6,179 bases of DNA from Rickettsiaceae bacterium (GCA_028372485.1 JAOMYS010000066.1:1-6179), one strand, 5' to 3'; shown: positions 1-5,928, counted from the first letter of the stretch. Numbers and translations: made by a program. The notes: a model not told the origin generated them from the letters alone.

Positions 1-149
1 TTTTTTCTAGGAAAGTAATGAGAGACAATGATACAACATATTTGAAATATATGGATCGTGTAAAAAAATATCTTGATTATGATCTCTCTCACCCTAAACT
101 AACCCAGTTAAAAGAATGGTTTATGAAGCTGGGTAACCTCAATCTATAA
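1..149 (+). CDS. amgK: C-terminal end of AmgK-like aminosugar kinase (partial, 5' end outside window)
   Basis: The frame starting at base 3 is open from the window edge to the TAA at 147-149 and gives the last 48 residues of a protein. The segment YLKYMDRVKKYLDYDLSHP followed by a KEWF motif matches what I know of the C-terminus of AmgK-type phosphotransferases (APH fold), whose ends read roughly RYL-x-x-x-PRV-x-x-YL-x-x-DL-x-HP-x-L-x-x-L-x-x-W. AmgK phosphorylates the anomeric hydroxyl of MurNAc and GlcNAc in the cytoplasm, producing the substrate of MurU. The next gene, 11 bases downstream, is a MurU-like nucleotidyltransferase, the expected partner, so the two are very likely cotranscribed. 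The catalytic part lies outside the window, so the identification rests on the tail and the neighbour. It could be another APH-family kinase from the tsaE-linked locus of alphaproteobacteria. Confidence 0.75.
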   Translation, partial: FSRKVMRDNDTTYLKYMDRVKKYLDYDLSHPKLTQLKEWFMKLGNLNL

Positions 150-160
150 AATAGGTAGTT

Positions 161-883
161 ATGATTATTGATACTATAATGTTATTTGCAGCAGGTCTTG
201 GGAATCGTATGAGGCACTTGACTGAAAACAGCCCTAAAACCTTGATTCCAATTTTGGATAAGCCAATATTGCACTATGCACTTGAATTATGTGCGTCTTA
301 TCCTTTTAAGAAAATAGTAATTAATACGCATTATATGCATGAGAAGATTAATGAGTCTATAGAAGAGTTTAAGCTTATTCATCCTGATTTTCCTGAGATA
401 GTAATAATCTATGAGGAAGAACTGCTCGAGACTGGCGGTGGTGTAAAAAATGCTATTAATGAGCTTGGAGATAAGCCTATTTTCACCTTAAATACTGATA
501 TTGTTCTAAAATCAAAGGAAAATATTTTTGAATATATGCTAAGCAAGTGGAGTCCAGAGCGGATGGATTTTTTGCTTCTTATGCAGCAATATGAAAAATC
601 TGTTGGCTATTCTGGTCGTGGTGACTTTGATTTAGATAGTAATGGTGGCTTGATTAGACCAGACAAAGAAGAGAATTATCAATATGTATATACAGGCCTG
701 CAGATATTGAAGCCTGAAAGAATAGCTCGCCATCCACTTAAGATATTCTCGCTTAGGGAGTATTATTTAAATAGTGAAAGAGTCATAGGAATAGAGTCTA
801 AGGGTATAAAGTGGTATCATGTGACCAATCCGGAAGACATAGTGAATGTAGAAATGGCGATGCTATCTGATAAGAGTGTATAA
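161..883 (+). CDS. murU: MurU-like N-acetylmuramate-1-phosphate uridylyltransferase
   Basis: This 240-residue cytoplasmic sugar-nucleotide transferase fits the family, which is usually about 220-240 residues. Residues 8-31 carry the nucleotide-binding signature L-x-AAGLGNRM-x-x-LT-x-x-x-PK-x-L-x-P, with G12, G14, R16 and K26 as key positions. Residues 90-94 read ETGGG, typical of MurU and related transferases. N111-T112-D113 occupies the place of the metal-binding NGD or NSD triplet; D113 is kept but the middle residue is Thr. YTGLQIL near residues 177-183 is another family block. MurU converts MurNAc-1-phosphate and UTP to UDP-MurNAc, bypassing de novo synthesis. A weak TAGG ribosome site (152-155) sits 5 bases before this ATG. 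A second ATG at 179 would cut into the beta strand leading to the signature, so 161 is preferred. A broader sugar-1-phosphate nucleotidyltransferase is the alternative, but the AmgK-like neighbour favours MurU. Confidence 0.82.
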   Translation: MIIDTIMLFAAGLGNRMRHLTENSPKTLIPILDKPILHYALELCASYPFKKIVINTHYMHEKINESIEEFKLIHPDFPEIVIIYEEELLETGGGVKNAINELGDKPIFTLNTDIVLKSKENIFEYMLSKWSPERMDFLLLMQQYEKSVGYSGRGDFDLDSNGGLIRPDKEENYQYVYTGLQILKPERIARHPLKIFSLREYYLNSERVIGIESKGIKWYHVTNPEDIVNVEMAMLSDKSV

Positions 884-956
884 CTAAAACAGAGTTAATT
901 TATATTTGTTCATCTTTTAAATTCATCTTGCGATATGAATCAACCTCCATACTCTA

Positions 957-1000
957 GAGATCTCGTATAACTCGCTATAGAGCTTGTTTACGAGATGACG
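957..1000 (-). repeat. Palindromic repeat, copy 1 (minus orientation)
   Basis: Perfect 8-bp arms ATCTCGTA (960-967) and TACGAGAT (989-996) enclose a 21-base interior. Read on the minus strand, the element starts with GTC before the first arm and ends with CTC after the second. It shares its first 17 bases (957-973) exactly with the start of copy 3 (1084-1100), and the 12 bases 988-999 exactly with 1121-1132. I cannot match it to a named repeat family with certainty. It resembles the short GTCAT...-type hairpin repeats scattered in Rickettsiales genomes. Confidence 0.8.
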
Positions 1001-1010
1001 GTAAGTCATT

Positions 1011-1054
1011 TGTCATTCCGTAAGTGAACATTTTTGCGAGCTGTACGGAATCTC
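1011..1054 (+). repeat. Palindromic repeat, copy 2 (plus orientation)
   Basis: TGTC is followed by the arm ATTCCGTA (1015-1022), a 21-base interior, the complementary arm TACGGAAT (1044-1051) and CTC. Arm length, interior length and flanks equal those of copy 1 in the opposite orientation, and both interiors carry GCGAG at the same place, three bases before the second arm. Copies 1 and 2 meet head to head, ten bases apart. Confidence 0.8.
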
Positions 1055-1083
1055 ATGTCGGTGGAGTCAGACTCTATGTTTTA

Positions 1084-1133
1084 GAGATCTCGTATAACTC
1101 TCGCACTTACGTACTCAAAATTACGAGATGACA
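1084..1133 (-). repeat. Palindromic repeat, copy 3 (minus orientation)
   Basis: The arms ATCTCGTA (1087-1094) and TACGAGAT (1122-1129) are identical to those of copy 1, but the interior is 27 bases, six longer. On the minus strand it also carries GCGAG near the second arm. It stands tail to tail with copy 2. The ends are conserved while the interior is not, as expected if only the stem or the ends matter. Confidence 0.8.
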
Positions 1134-1170
1134 GATTAGGGAAATACTTCATATTTTTAAATTCTTCCAG

Positions 1171-1199
1171 TTGTTCGGATTTTATAAATGCGTTATAAT
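1171..1199 (+). promoter_or_regulatory. Candidate sigma-70-type promoter for the MFS transporter gene
   Basis: A perfect TATAAT (1194-1199) lies 17 bases after TTGTTC (1171-1176), which matches only the TTG of the -35 consensus. Transcription would begin near 1206 and leave a leader of about 45 bases before the ATG at 1251. Perfect -10 boxes arise easily in AT-rich DNA, but the spacing and position suit a promoter. Confidence 0.5.
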
Positions 1200-1250
1200 A
1201 ATCCATTGGTGTTGGATAAAACTTCAGTGACTTAGTTTTTTTAGGCAATT

Positions 1251-2441
1251 ATGACGCATTCTAGGGCTATATTATTAACAATACTTGTTATGTCTGCAGG
1301 TCTGGCACAATTTGCTGCAGATATTTATGCTCCTAGCATACCTGCTATTTCTAATAATCTACATACTCGTATAGACGATGTACAATGGAGTATGTCGATT
1401 TACATGTTCGGCATTACATTTTCGCAGTTAATTTACGGGCCTTTATCTGAAGGTATAGGACGTAAACCACCAATGATTTTTGGTTTATTTGTGATGCTAA
1501 TAGGTAGCATCATGTGTTTTGTAGCGCCCAATGCGGATGCGTTGATAGGAGGTAGATTAGTACAAGGCATTGGTGCTGGAGCTGGTGCATGTTTGTGGAG
1601 GTCATCGTTTCGTGATATTTTTTCTGGGAAGGAGCTTGCGATATATACATCTTACCTCGTGATAATAGTAATGTTTGTTATTCCTACAGCTCCTCTAGTT
1701 GGAGGGTATTTGCAGCAATATTTTGGTTGGAGAGCGAGCTTTCTTTTTATGACAACATACTCAGTAATTGCATTGCTATTTACAATTTTTGGTCTTAGTG
1801 AGACTAGTGCTAGCTACCATAAATCAAAATTAAAATTAGGATTTGCGCTTGGGGAGTATATGACATTATTGAGAAGTCCTGTTTTTGTAGGGATGACATG
1901 TGGAACTTTTTTAAATTATGGAGCATTTTTTTCTTGGTTTGTTATAGGGCCAGTATTGCTGATCAAGGAGTTAGGATTTTCTCCAATCCAATTTGGTTGG
2001 ATTACATTTATTGCTGGAATAATTTCATATGGTCTTGCTGGAATTCTTAACGATATTTTTGTTAAGAAATACGGCATGCCTGCGATGCTTCGTTTTGGAT
2101 GGATCGTGATGATTCTTTCTGGTGCATTAATGCTTTTAGGGTGCTATATCACAGGAATAAACATATGGTCCGTAATGATCCCTATATTGCTTTTATTCTT
2201 CGGGTCTAGCTTTATTTGGCCCAATGCATTTGCTATAGCGTTTACTCCTTTCGGTAATATTGCGGGTCATGCTGGTGCATTATACGGCTCTATGCAAGTA
2301 TGTGGTGCTGCGGTTTTTGCAGCCGCTGCATCTTATCCACAAAAGGATAATCAAATTCTTCTTGCGCTAATTATTTTTATATCTTCAATCCTATCTTGGA
2401 TAATTTATGAAGCTTTTGTTCATGATAAAATAAAGGATTAA
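1251..2441 (+). CDS. Bcr/CflA-family MFS multidrug exporter
   Basis: This 396-residue, strongly hydrophobic protein has the length and pattern of a 12-helix major facilitator of the DHA1 drug:proton antiporter group. The first helix ends with ADIYAPSIPAI (23-33), the D-x-Y-x-P-x-x-P-x-I block typical of Bcr/CflA proteins. Motif A, GPLSEGIGRKP (63-73), lies in the loop between helices 2 and 3. RLVQGIGAGAG (102-112) is the helix-4 motif with its conserved Arg. APLVGGYL (147-154) is the helix-5 antiporter motif, followed by FGWR (158-161). It would sit in the inner membrane and export small molecules using the proton gradient; the substrate cannot be read from the sequence. The ATG at 1251 follows a TAGG site (1242-1245) by five bases. 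It appears to be a single-gene unit, with a long spacer on both sides. In host-associated bacteria such exporters may handle metabolites rather than drugs. Confidence 0.88.
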   Translation: MTHSRAILLTILVMSAGLAQFAADIYAPSIPAISNNLHTRIDDVQWSMSIYMFGITFSQLIYGPLSEGIGRKPPMIFGLFVMLIGSIMCFVAPNADALIGGRLVQGIGAGAGACLWRSSFRDIFSGKELAIYTSYLVIIVMFVIPTAPLVGGYLQQYFGWRASFLFMTTYSVIALLFTIFGLSETSASYHKSKLKLGFALGEYMTLLRSPVFVGMTCGTFLNYGAFFSWFVIGPVLLIKELGFSPIQFGWITFIAGIISYGLAGILNDIFVKKYGMPAMLRFGWIVMILSGALMLLGCYITGINIWSVMIPILLLFFGSSFIWPNAFAIAFTPFGNIAGHAGALYGSMQVCGAAVFAAAASYPQKDNQILLALIIFISSILSWIIYEAFVHDKIKD

Positions 2442-2535
2442 GAATCTACGTAGGCGTTATATAGCTCAAGACGTGCAACAAAAACTATGTTAATGGTTTT
2501 TAGATTTTATTATGTCTGCTCTGACTCTTAATGGA

Positions 2536-2564
2536 TTGACTTTATCATTGTTATGTTTTATACC
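2536..2564 (+). promoter_or_regulatory. Weak candidate promoter for the dcd-secB-porin cluster
   Basis: TTGACT (2536-2541) matches five of six -35 positions and lies 17 bases before TATACC (2559-2564), which matches four of six -10 positions. It would leave a leader of about 170 bases containing the hairpin at 2678-2706. No better-spaced pair was found closer to dcd. Confidence 0.3.
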
Positions 2565-2677
2565 ATCACATATTCAATTTATTGTAAAGCAGGTCATTGT
2601 TACTTCTTGCTTACCTATTATTCATAGGCTGCGCTTGTTGTATCTTTTATCTATCTTTATCTAAGTTGAATATAGTT

Positions 2678-2706
2678 AATTTAAGGCTTTATCGTTGCCT
2701 TAAATT
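2678..2706 (+). other. 10-bp perfect inverted repeat upstream of dcd
   Basis: AATTTAAGGC (2678-2687) is exactly complementary to GCCTTAAATT (2697-2706), with a 9-base loop. It ends 35 bases before the dcd start. No T-run follows on either strand, so it is not a standard rho-independent terminator. It could be a leader hairpin, an attenuating structure or an operator-like dyad. Confidence 0.7.
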
Positions 2707-2741
2707 GCAATTGTTTACGAATACTAATATGGTGTGCTTAT

Positions 2742-3308
2742 ATGTCTGTTATGTCTGATAAATGGATAAAAGATCAATCTATCCATAGCAACATGATTTC
2801 TCCTTTCGTAAGTGATCAGGTTAGACAAACAGATACAGGAAAAATCATCTCTTATGGTGTTTCGTCTTACGGTTATGATGCTCGTGTATCTAGCGAGTTT
2901 AAAATTTTTACAAATATAAATACTGCGTTAGTTGATCCCAAAGATTTTGACAATGAGAGTTTTGTTCATCGTGATACAGATGTCTGTATTATTCCTCCTA
3001 ATAGCTTCGCTCTTGCGAGAACTGTAGAGTATTTCGAGATACCACAAGATGTGCTTGTGATATGTGTTGGAAAATCTACTTATGCAAGATGTGGTATCAT
3101 AGTTAATGTCACTCCACTTGAGCCTGGTTGGGAAGGGCATGTAACTCTAGAATTTTCTAACACGACTCCGCTTCCTGCAAAAATTTATGCAGGTGAAGGG
3201 GCATGCCAGTTTTTATTTTTAAGGGGTAATGAGAGATGCTCTGTTTCATATTCAGATAGAAATGGGAAATATATGAAGCAGCAAGGCGTAACATTACCAC
3301 GTACATAA
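2742..3308 (+). CDS. dcd: dCTP deaminase
   Basis: This cytosolic enzyme deaminates dCTP to dUTP and ammonia, the main route to dUMP and then dTTP in many Gram-negative bacteria; it works as a trimer. The 188 residues match the alphaproteobacterial form end to end. Visible blocks are SSYGYDARVS (41-50), IIPPNSFALARTVEYF (83-98), GKSTYARCG (110-118, the triphosphate-contacting block) and VTLEFSN (134-140). E137 aligns with the catalytic glutamate of the E. coli enzyme (E138). QGVTLPR (181-187) is the usual C-terminus. The ATG at 2742 gives MSVMSDKW, like the MSIMPDKW start I recall for relatives, so it is preferred to the ATG at 2751. The ribosome site is weak (GGTG, 2731-2734). It is the first gene of a close-packed trio with secB, 30 bases downstream. 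No truncation or missing key residue is seen. Confidence 0.95.
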   Translation: MSVMSDKWIKDQSIHSNMISPFVSDQVRQTDTGKIISYGVSSYGYDARVSSEFKIFTNINTALVDPKDFDNESFVHRDTDVCIIPPNSFALARTVEYFEIPQDVLVICVGKSTYARCGIIVNVTPLEPGWEGHVTLEFSNTTPLPAKIYAGEGACQFLFLRGNERCSVSYSDRNGKYMKQQGVTLPRT

Positions 3309-3338
3309 ACTATATTTTTAATTTAAAGGTAACAAATA

Positions 3339-3797
3339 ATGACAACAGAAGATAAAGCATCTAAGGCACCTCATATTGCTGTGAGTGCACAATATATAAA
3401 GGATCTCTCGTTTGAAAATCCAAATGCGCCAGCTGTTCTTGCAACTCATGATAAGCAACCCAATATTGACTTATCATTAGATTTAAAAACTAAAAAAATG
3501 CCAGAAGAGGGGCATTTTGAGGTTGAACTCTCTATCAGTGCAAAAGCAAAAGTAGAGGAAGATACTTTATTTTTAGTAGATTTAAAATATGCGGGGGTAT
3601 TTCATTTGATTAATATACCAGAAGAACAAATGGAAGTAATGTTGGCTGTTCATTGCCCATCAATAATCTTTCCCTATGCAAGAAGAATTATTTCTCATGC
3701 GACACAAGATGGAGGATTTTATCCATTGAGTATTGATCCAGTGGATTTCGGTATGCTATACAGTAAGAAGATGATGGAAAACGCTGCTAAGTCTTAA
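3339..3797 (+). CDS. secB: Protein-export chaperone SecB
   Basis: SecB is a cytosolic homotetrameric chaperone that keeps precursor proteins unfolded and hands them to SecA for export through SecYEG. The 152 residues have the normal length. Recognisable blocks are QYIKDLSFENPNAP (18-31), the LFLVDLKYAGVF strands (78-89) and HCPSIIFPYARRII (105-118), equivalent to the CPNILFPYAR block of E. coli SecB. IDPVDFGMLY (132-141) is the usual C-terminal segment. The start has a good ribosome site, AAAGGT at 3325-3330, eight bases before the ATG and the best in the window. It lies 30 bases after dcd and 19 before a porin gene, so all three probably share a transcript. The porin is a likely client. SecB being outside its frequent alphaproteobacterial neighbourhood is not a reason for doubt, since the sequence match is clear. 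Confidence 0.94.
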   Translation: MTTEDKASKAPHIAVSAQYIKDLSFENPNAPAVLATHDKQPNIDLSLDLKTKKMPEEGHFEVELSISAKAKVEEDTLFLVDLKYAGVFHLINIPEEQMEVMLAVHCPSIIFPYARRIISHATQDGGFYPLSIDPVDFGMLYSKKMMENAAKS

Positions 3798-3816
3798 TGA
3801 TAAAATAGGTTTTTTT

Positions 3817-5031
3817 ATGCGAATCAGTAAATATACGTTTTTTGTTTCTTTTTTCTTATCTTCTTGTCTGAATTTTAACTCGTTTGCTGCGGATAGTGAG
3901 GTGAAAATTGGTGGTGCTGTGGAGGTACAAGCCGTCTATTACAGTAGTGATGGAGATGACACTCAGAAGAAATTGTCAACTTACAATAAAGAGTATGGGT
4001 TTTCTTCTTCTGGAAACTTTTTCTTGGACTATAAGCTTGTTGCAGATTCTGGTTTGAAATATGGCGCTAAGATCGGTGCTGAAATAACTGCTCGTAACAA
4101 TAGGAGCGCTCCACTGATTATGTATGTGGAGTCTGATTTTGGGAAAATTGAAGCTGGCTCTGGTAAGAGTGCAATGGATATAATGAAGATTACCGGTTAT
4201 ACAGCCTCTTGTGCCACGGGCAATGGTTGGGATGCATTTGCTATTATTTCTCCTAAAGATGGTAAGGACAAAAAAGTTGCTTATGTTACGAATTTTTGTA
4301 ACTTCTTAGATGCAAAGAGCAGAACCCCTGGTGAAACGGAATTTCCTAGAAAGATAAGTTACTTTACACCGAAATTTGGTTCTGATGAACATAAGTTTCA
4401 AATAGGGGTTTCTTATATTCCAGACACATCCAATATCGGTTATGAATCTGCTGGTAAGGGTAATTTGAGTGGTCTTGCTGACTCACCTGCATATAAGTTC
4501 GCAATTACTGATGGTATTGGGTATGGCGTATCATATGAGGGTAAGTTTTCTGAATCCTTGTCTGCTAAATTGTCTTTTGTAGGTGAAATTGGTAAACCTC
4601 TTGCTTTTGACAAAGATGATGAGAGTAAAAAAGCCGATGTTAAGTTCAAATCTCTAAATACCTACAATGTAGGTAGCGAAGTAACGTATGACAAGATCTC
4701 TGTCGCTGCTTCTTATATGAACTATAACCAAAGCTTAACTAATTCTGAGATAGATAAATTGGGTCGTAATACGAATATTTACTCTTTAGGTGCAAAATAT
4801 GCGTTTTCAGATGATGTGTCTGTAAGCTTGAATCATTTTTATAGTGAGCATAAAAAGAATAAAGTGAATGCATCTAGTGTAGGTGGGGATTATTTTGTTG
4901 CTTCTGGTATTAAGACATATGCACAGCTTACTCATTATAAAGCAGAGGGGGAATTTATTGAAAATGACCTTACAAAGAAAGATAAGAGTACTGGCACAGT
5001 AGTAATATTAGGAATGAAAGTGTCGCTATAA
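3817..5031 (+). CDS. Outer-membrane porin (Gram-negative general porin type)
   Basis: The 404-residue product starts with a signal peptide: MRISK, a hydrophobic core (about 6-16), and a likely cleavage after SFA (22-24). An LSSC sequence at 14-17 also fits a lipobox, which leaves the sorting ambiguous. The mature part is rich in short amphipathic strands with alternating aromatic and small residues and Gly/Asp/Lys-rich turns. VKIGGAVEVQAVYY (29-42) is a typical first strand of alphaproteobacterial porins, and SDFGKIEAGSGKS (106-118) resembles the strand leading into constriction loop L3. C132 and C161 are the only cysteines in the mature form and might pair. The chain ends GMKVSL, beta-strand-like but with Leu rather than the usual final Phe. 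It would let small solutes across the outer membrane and could be a major surface antigen. A TAGG site (3806-3809) lies seven bases before the ATG. The gene follows secB by 19 bases; no clear terminator follows. Confidence 0.85.
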   Translation: MRISKYTFFVSFFLSSCLNFNSFAADSEVKIGGAVEVQAVYYSSDGDDTQKKLSTYNKEYGFSSSGNFFLDYKLVADSGLKYGAKIGAEITARNNRSAPLIMYVESDFGKIEAGSGKSAMDIMKITGYTASCATGNGWDAFAIISPKDGKDKKVAYVTNFCNFLDAKSRTPGETEFPRKISYFTPKFGSDEHKFQIGVSYIPDTSNIGYESAGKGNLSGLADSPAYKFAITDGIGYGVSYEGKFSESLSAKLSFVGEIGKPLAFDKDDESKKADVKFKSLNTYNVGSEVTYDKISVAASYMNYNQSLTNSEIDKLGRNTNIYSLGAKYAFSDDVSVSLNHFYSEHKKNKVNASSVGGDYFVASGIKTYAQLTHYKAEGEFIENDLTKKDKSTGTVVILGMKVSL

Positions 5032-5088
5032 CTCTTGCTGCATTGCATGAAGTTATTAATAAAAATGTAAAAAATGCTTGCTTTTTTG

Positions 5089-5117
5089 TTGATAAAATGC
5101 GATTATCCTGGGCTAAT
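5089..5117 (+). promoter_or_regulatory. Candidate promoter for ctrA
   Basis: TTGATA (5089-5094, five of six matches) is followed after 17 bases by GCTAAT (5112-5117, four of six). Transcription would start near 5124, some 26 bases before the ctrA ATG. An overlapping alternative is TTGCTT (5078-5083), 17 bases, GATTAT (5101-5106). The 118-base gap after the porin and the lack of a strong coupling site suggest ctrA has its own promoter. No TTAA-N7-TTAA CtrA box was seen, so self-regulation is not supported here. Confidence 0.4.
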
Positions 5118-5149
5118 TAGAAAGAAATGTTAATATTTAGAGAAATAAA

Positions 5150-5896
5150 ATGAGAGTATTATTAATAGAAGATGATTCCTCTACGGCACGCTCGATTGAG
5201 CTTGCTCTTGCTGCTGAAGGAATAATATGCGATACAGCAGAAGTTGGCGTGGGTGGTGTTGAGATAAGCAAGATATGTGATTATGACATTATCCTTCTTG
5301 ATATCATGTTGCCAGATATTGATGGATACGAAGTATTGCTACGTCTTAGATCTGCGAAAATTAAAACTCCGATTTTGATTTTGTCTGGGTTATCTGCGGT
5401 AGATCAAAAGATTAAAGGCCTGGGTTTTGGCGCTGATGATTATATGACTAAGCCTTTCAATAGAGGAGAACTAGTTGCAAGAATTCAAGCGATTGTTCGT
5501 CGTTCTAAAGGTCACTCGGAATCTGTAGTAAGGTTTGATAAAATCGCAGTGAATTTAGATACAAGAACTGTTGAAGTGGATGGAACTCATGTGCATTTAA
5601 CTAATAAGGAGTATGCAATTTTAGAGCTTCTTGCTATGCGCAAAGGGACGGTACTCACAAAAGAGATGTTCTTGAATCATTTATATAGCTCTATGGATGA
5701 GCCTGAGATTAAGATCATAGATGTTTTCGTTTGCAAGTTGCGTAAGAAGCTTTCAGATGCTTCTGGTGGAACTAACTATATAGAAACTGTCTGGGGGCGT
5801 GGGTATATGCTGAAAGATTATGAAGAAGAAGCAAATGAAGAGAGCAATGTACGGTCTGCTCAAGGTTCTGCTTTTAAAGAAGAAGTGTTTGAATAG
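5150..5896 (+). CDS. ctrA: Cell-cycle response regulator CtrA (OmpR family)
   Basis: CtrA is the master transcription factor of the alphaproteobacterial cell cycle, normally phosphorylated through the CckA-ChpT relay. The receiver domain (about 1-115) shows the acidic pair D8-D9, phospho-acceptor D51 in LLDIMLPD, S79 in LILSG, and K101 in MTKPF. RRSKGH (117-122) and the winged-helix DNA-binding domain (about 125-226) are nearly those of Caulobacter CtrA, including VHLTNKEY, TKEMFLNHLY, MDEPEIKIIDVFVCKLRKKL and ETVWGRGY. The tail after about 227 is longer than in Caulobacter, rich in Glu and ends in VFE, not the Ala-Ala end recognised by ClpXP there. The ATG at 5150 gives the family-standard MRVLLIEDD start, with AGAG (5139-5142) as a weak ribosome site. 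A terminator follows, so the gene is the last of its unit. In reduced Rickettsiales CtrA is kept and thought to govern development and surface genes; direct targets cannot be read here. Confidence 0.96.
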   Translation: MRVLLIEDDSSTARSIELALAAEGIICDTAEVGVGGVEISKICDYDIILLDIMLPDIDGYEVLLRLRSAKIKTPILILSGLSAVDQKIKGLGFGADDYMTKPFNRGELVARIQAIVRRSKGHSESVVRFDKIAVNLDTRTVEVDGTHVHLTNKEYAILELLAMRKGTVLTKEMFLNHLYSSMDEPEIKIIDVFVCKLRKKLSDASGGTNYIETVWGRGYMLKDYEEEANEESNVRSAQGSAFKEEVFE

Positions 5897-5915
5897 GGGG
5901 AAATACCCACCTATT
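5892..5915 (+). other. Hairpin across the ctrA stop codon
   Basis: AATAGG (5892-5897) plus GGG (5898-5900) pairs with CCC (5906-5908) plus CCTATT (5910-5915), leaving one bulged A (5909) and a 5-base loop. The left arm contains the stop TAG (5894-5896). No T-run follows, so it is not itself a standard terminator; it may protect the 3' end of the message. Confidence 0.6.
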
Positions 5916-5928
5916 CTTGGATATTGAT

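Larger units (their letters stand above)
884..1250. other. Intergenic region with three palindromic repeats and a promoter-like site
   Basis: I see no credible gene in these 367 bases. The stretch after murU to about 950 is AT-rich without a clear terminator. Bases 957-1133 hold three short hairpin elements in alternating orientation, listed separately. The remainder holds a promoter-like pair at 1171-1199 that would serve the following transporter gene. The break between the murU operon and the transporter therefore lies here. Confidence 0.8.
2442..2741. other. AT-rich intergenic region upstream of dcd
   Basis: These 300 bases separate the transporter from dcd. They hold a weak promoter-like pair (2536-2564) and a 10-bp hairpin (2678-2706). 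The stretch 2512-2664 is an open frame of 50 codons with no ribosome site, which I do not accept as a gene. No terminator with a T-run follows the transporter gene. Decayed coding sequence is possible but I recognise nothing in it. Confidence 0.6.

Noticed and set aside
881..897. Possible terminator at the murU stop (TAACT/AGTTA dyad)
   Set aside because: Five AT-rich pairs and no T-run are too weak.
957..1133. CRISPR array
   Set aside because: The repeats alternate in orientation, have variable interiors and irregular gaps, and no cas gene is present.
2512..2664. Open frame of 50 codons, hydrophobic product, on the + strand
   Set aside because: It has no ribosome site and no recognisable motif, contains the promoter-like pair at 2536-2564, and lies in T-rich DNA where hydrophobic frames arise by chance.
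2928..3140. 70-codon frame on the minus strand inside dcd
   Set aside because: It is antisense to a clearly conserved dCTP deaminase and has no recognisable features; a shadow frame.
4440..4649. 69-codon frame on the minus strand inside the porin gene
   Set aside because: It is antisense to the porin coding sequence and shows no domain or ribosome site.
5028..5056. Possible terminator after the porin (ATAACT/AGTTAT dyad)
   Set aside because: The stem has only six AT-rich pairs with a 17-base loop, and what follows is A-rich rather than a T-run.
5032..5149. CtrA self-binding site (TTAA-N7-TTAA) upstream of ctrA
   Set aside because: TTAA occurs at about 5056 and 5130, but no two copies are seven bases apart; the other spacers also lack a match.
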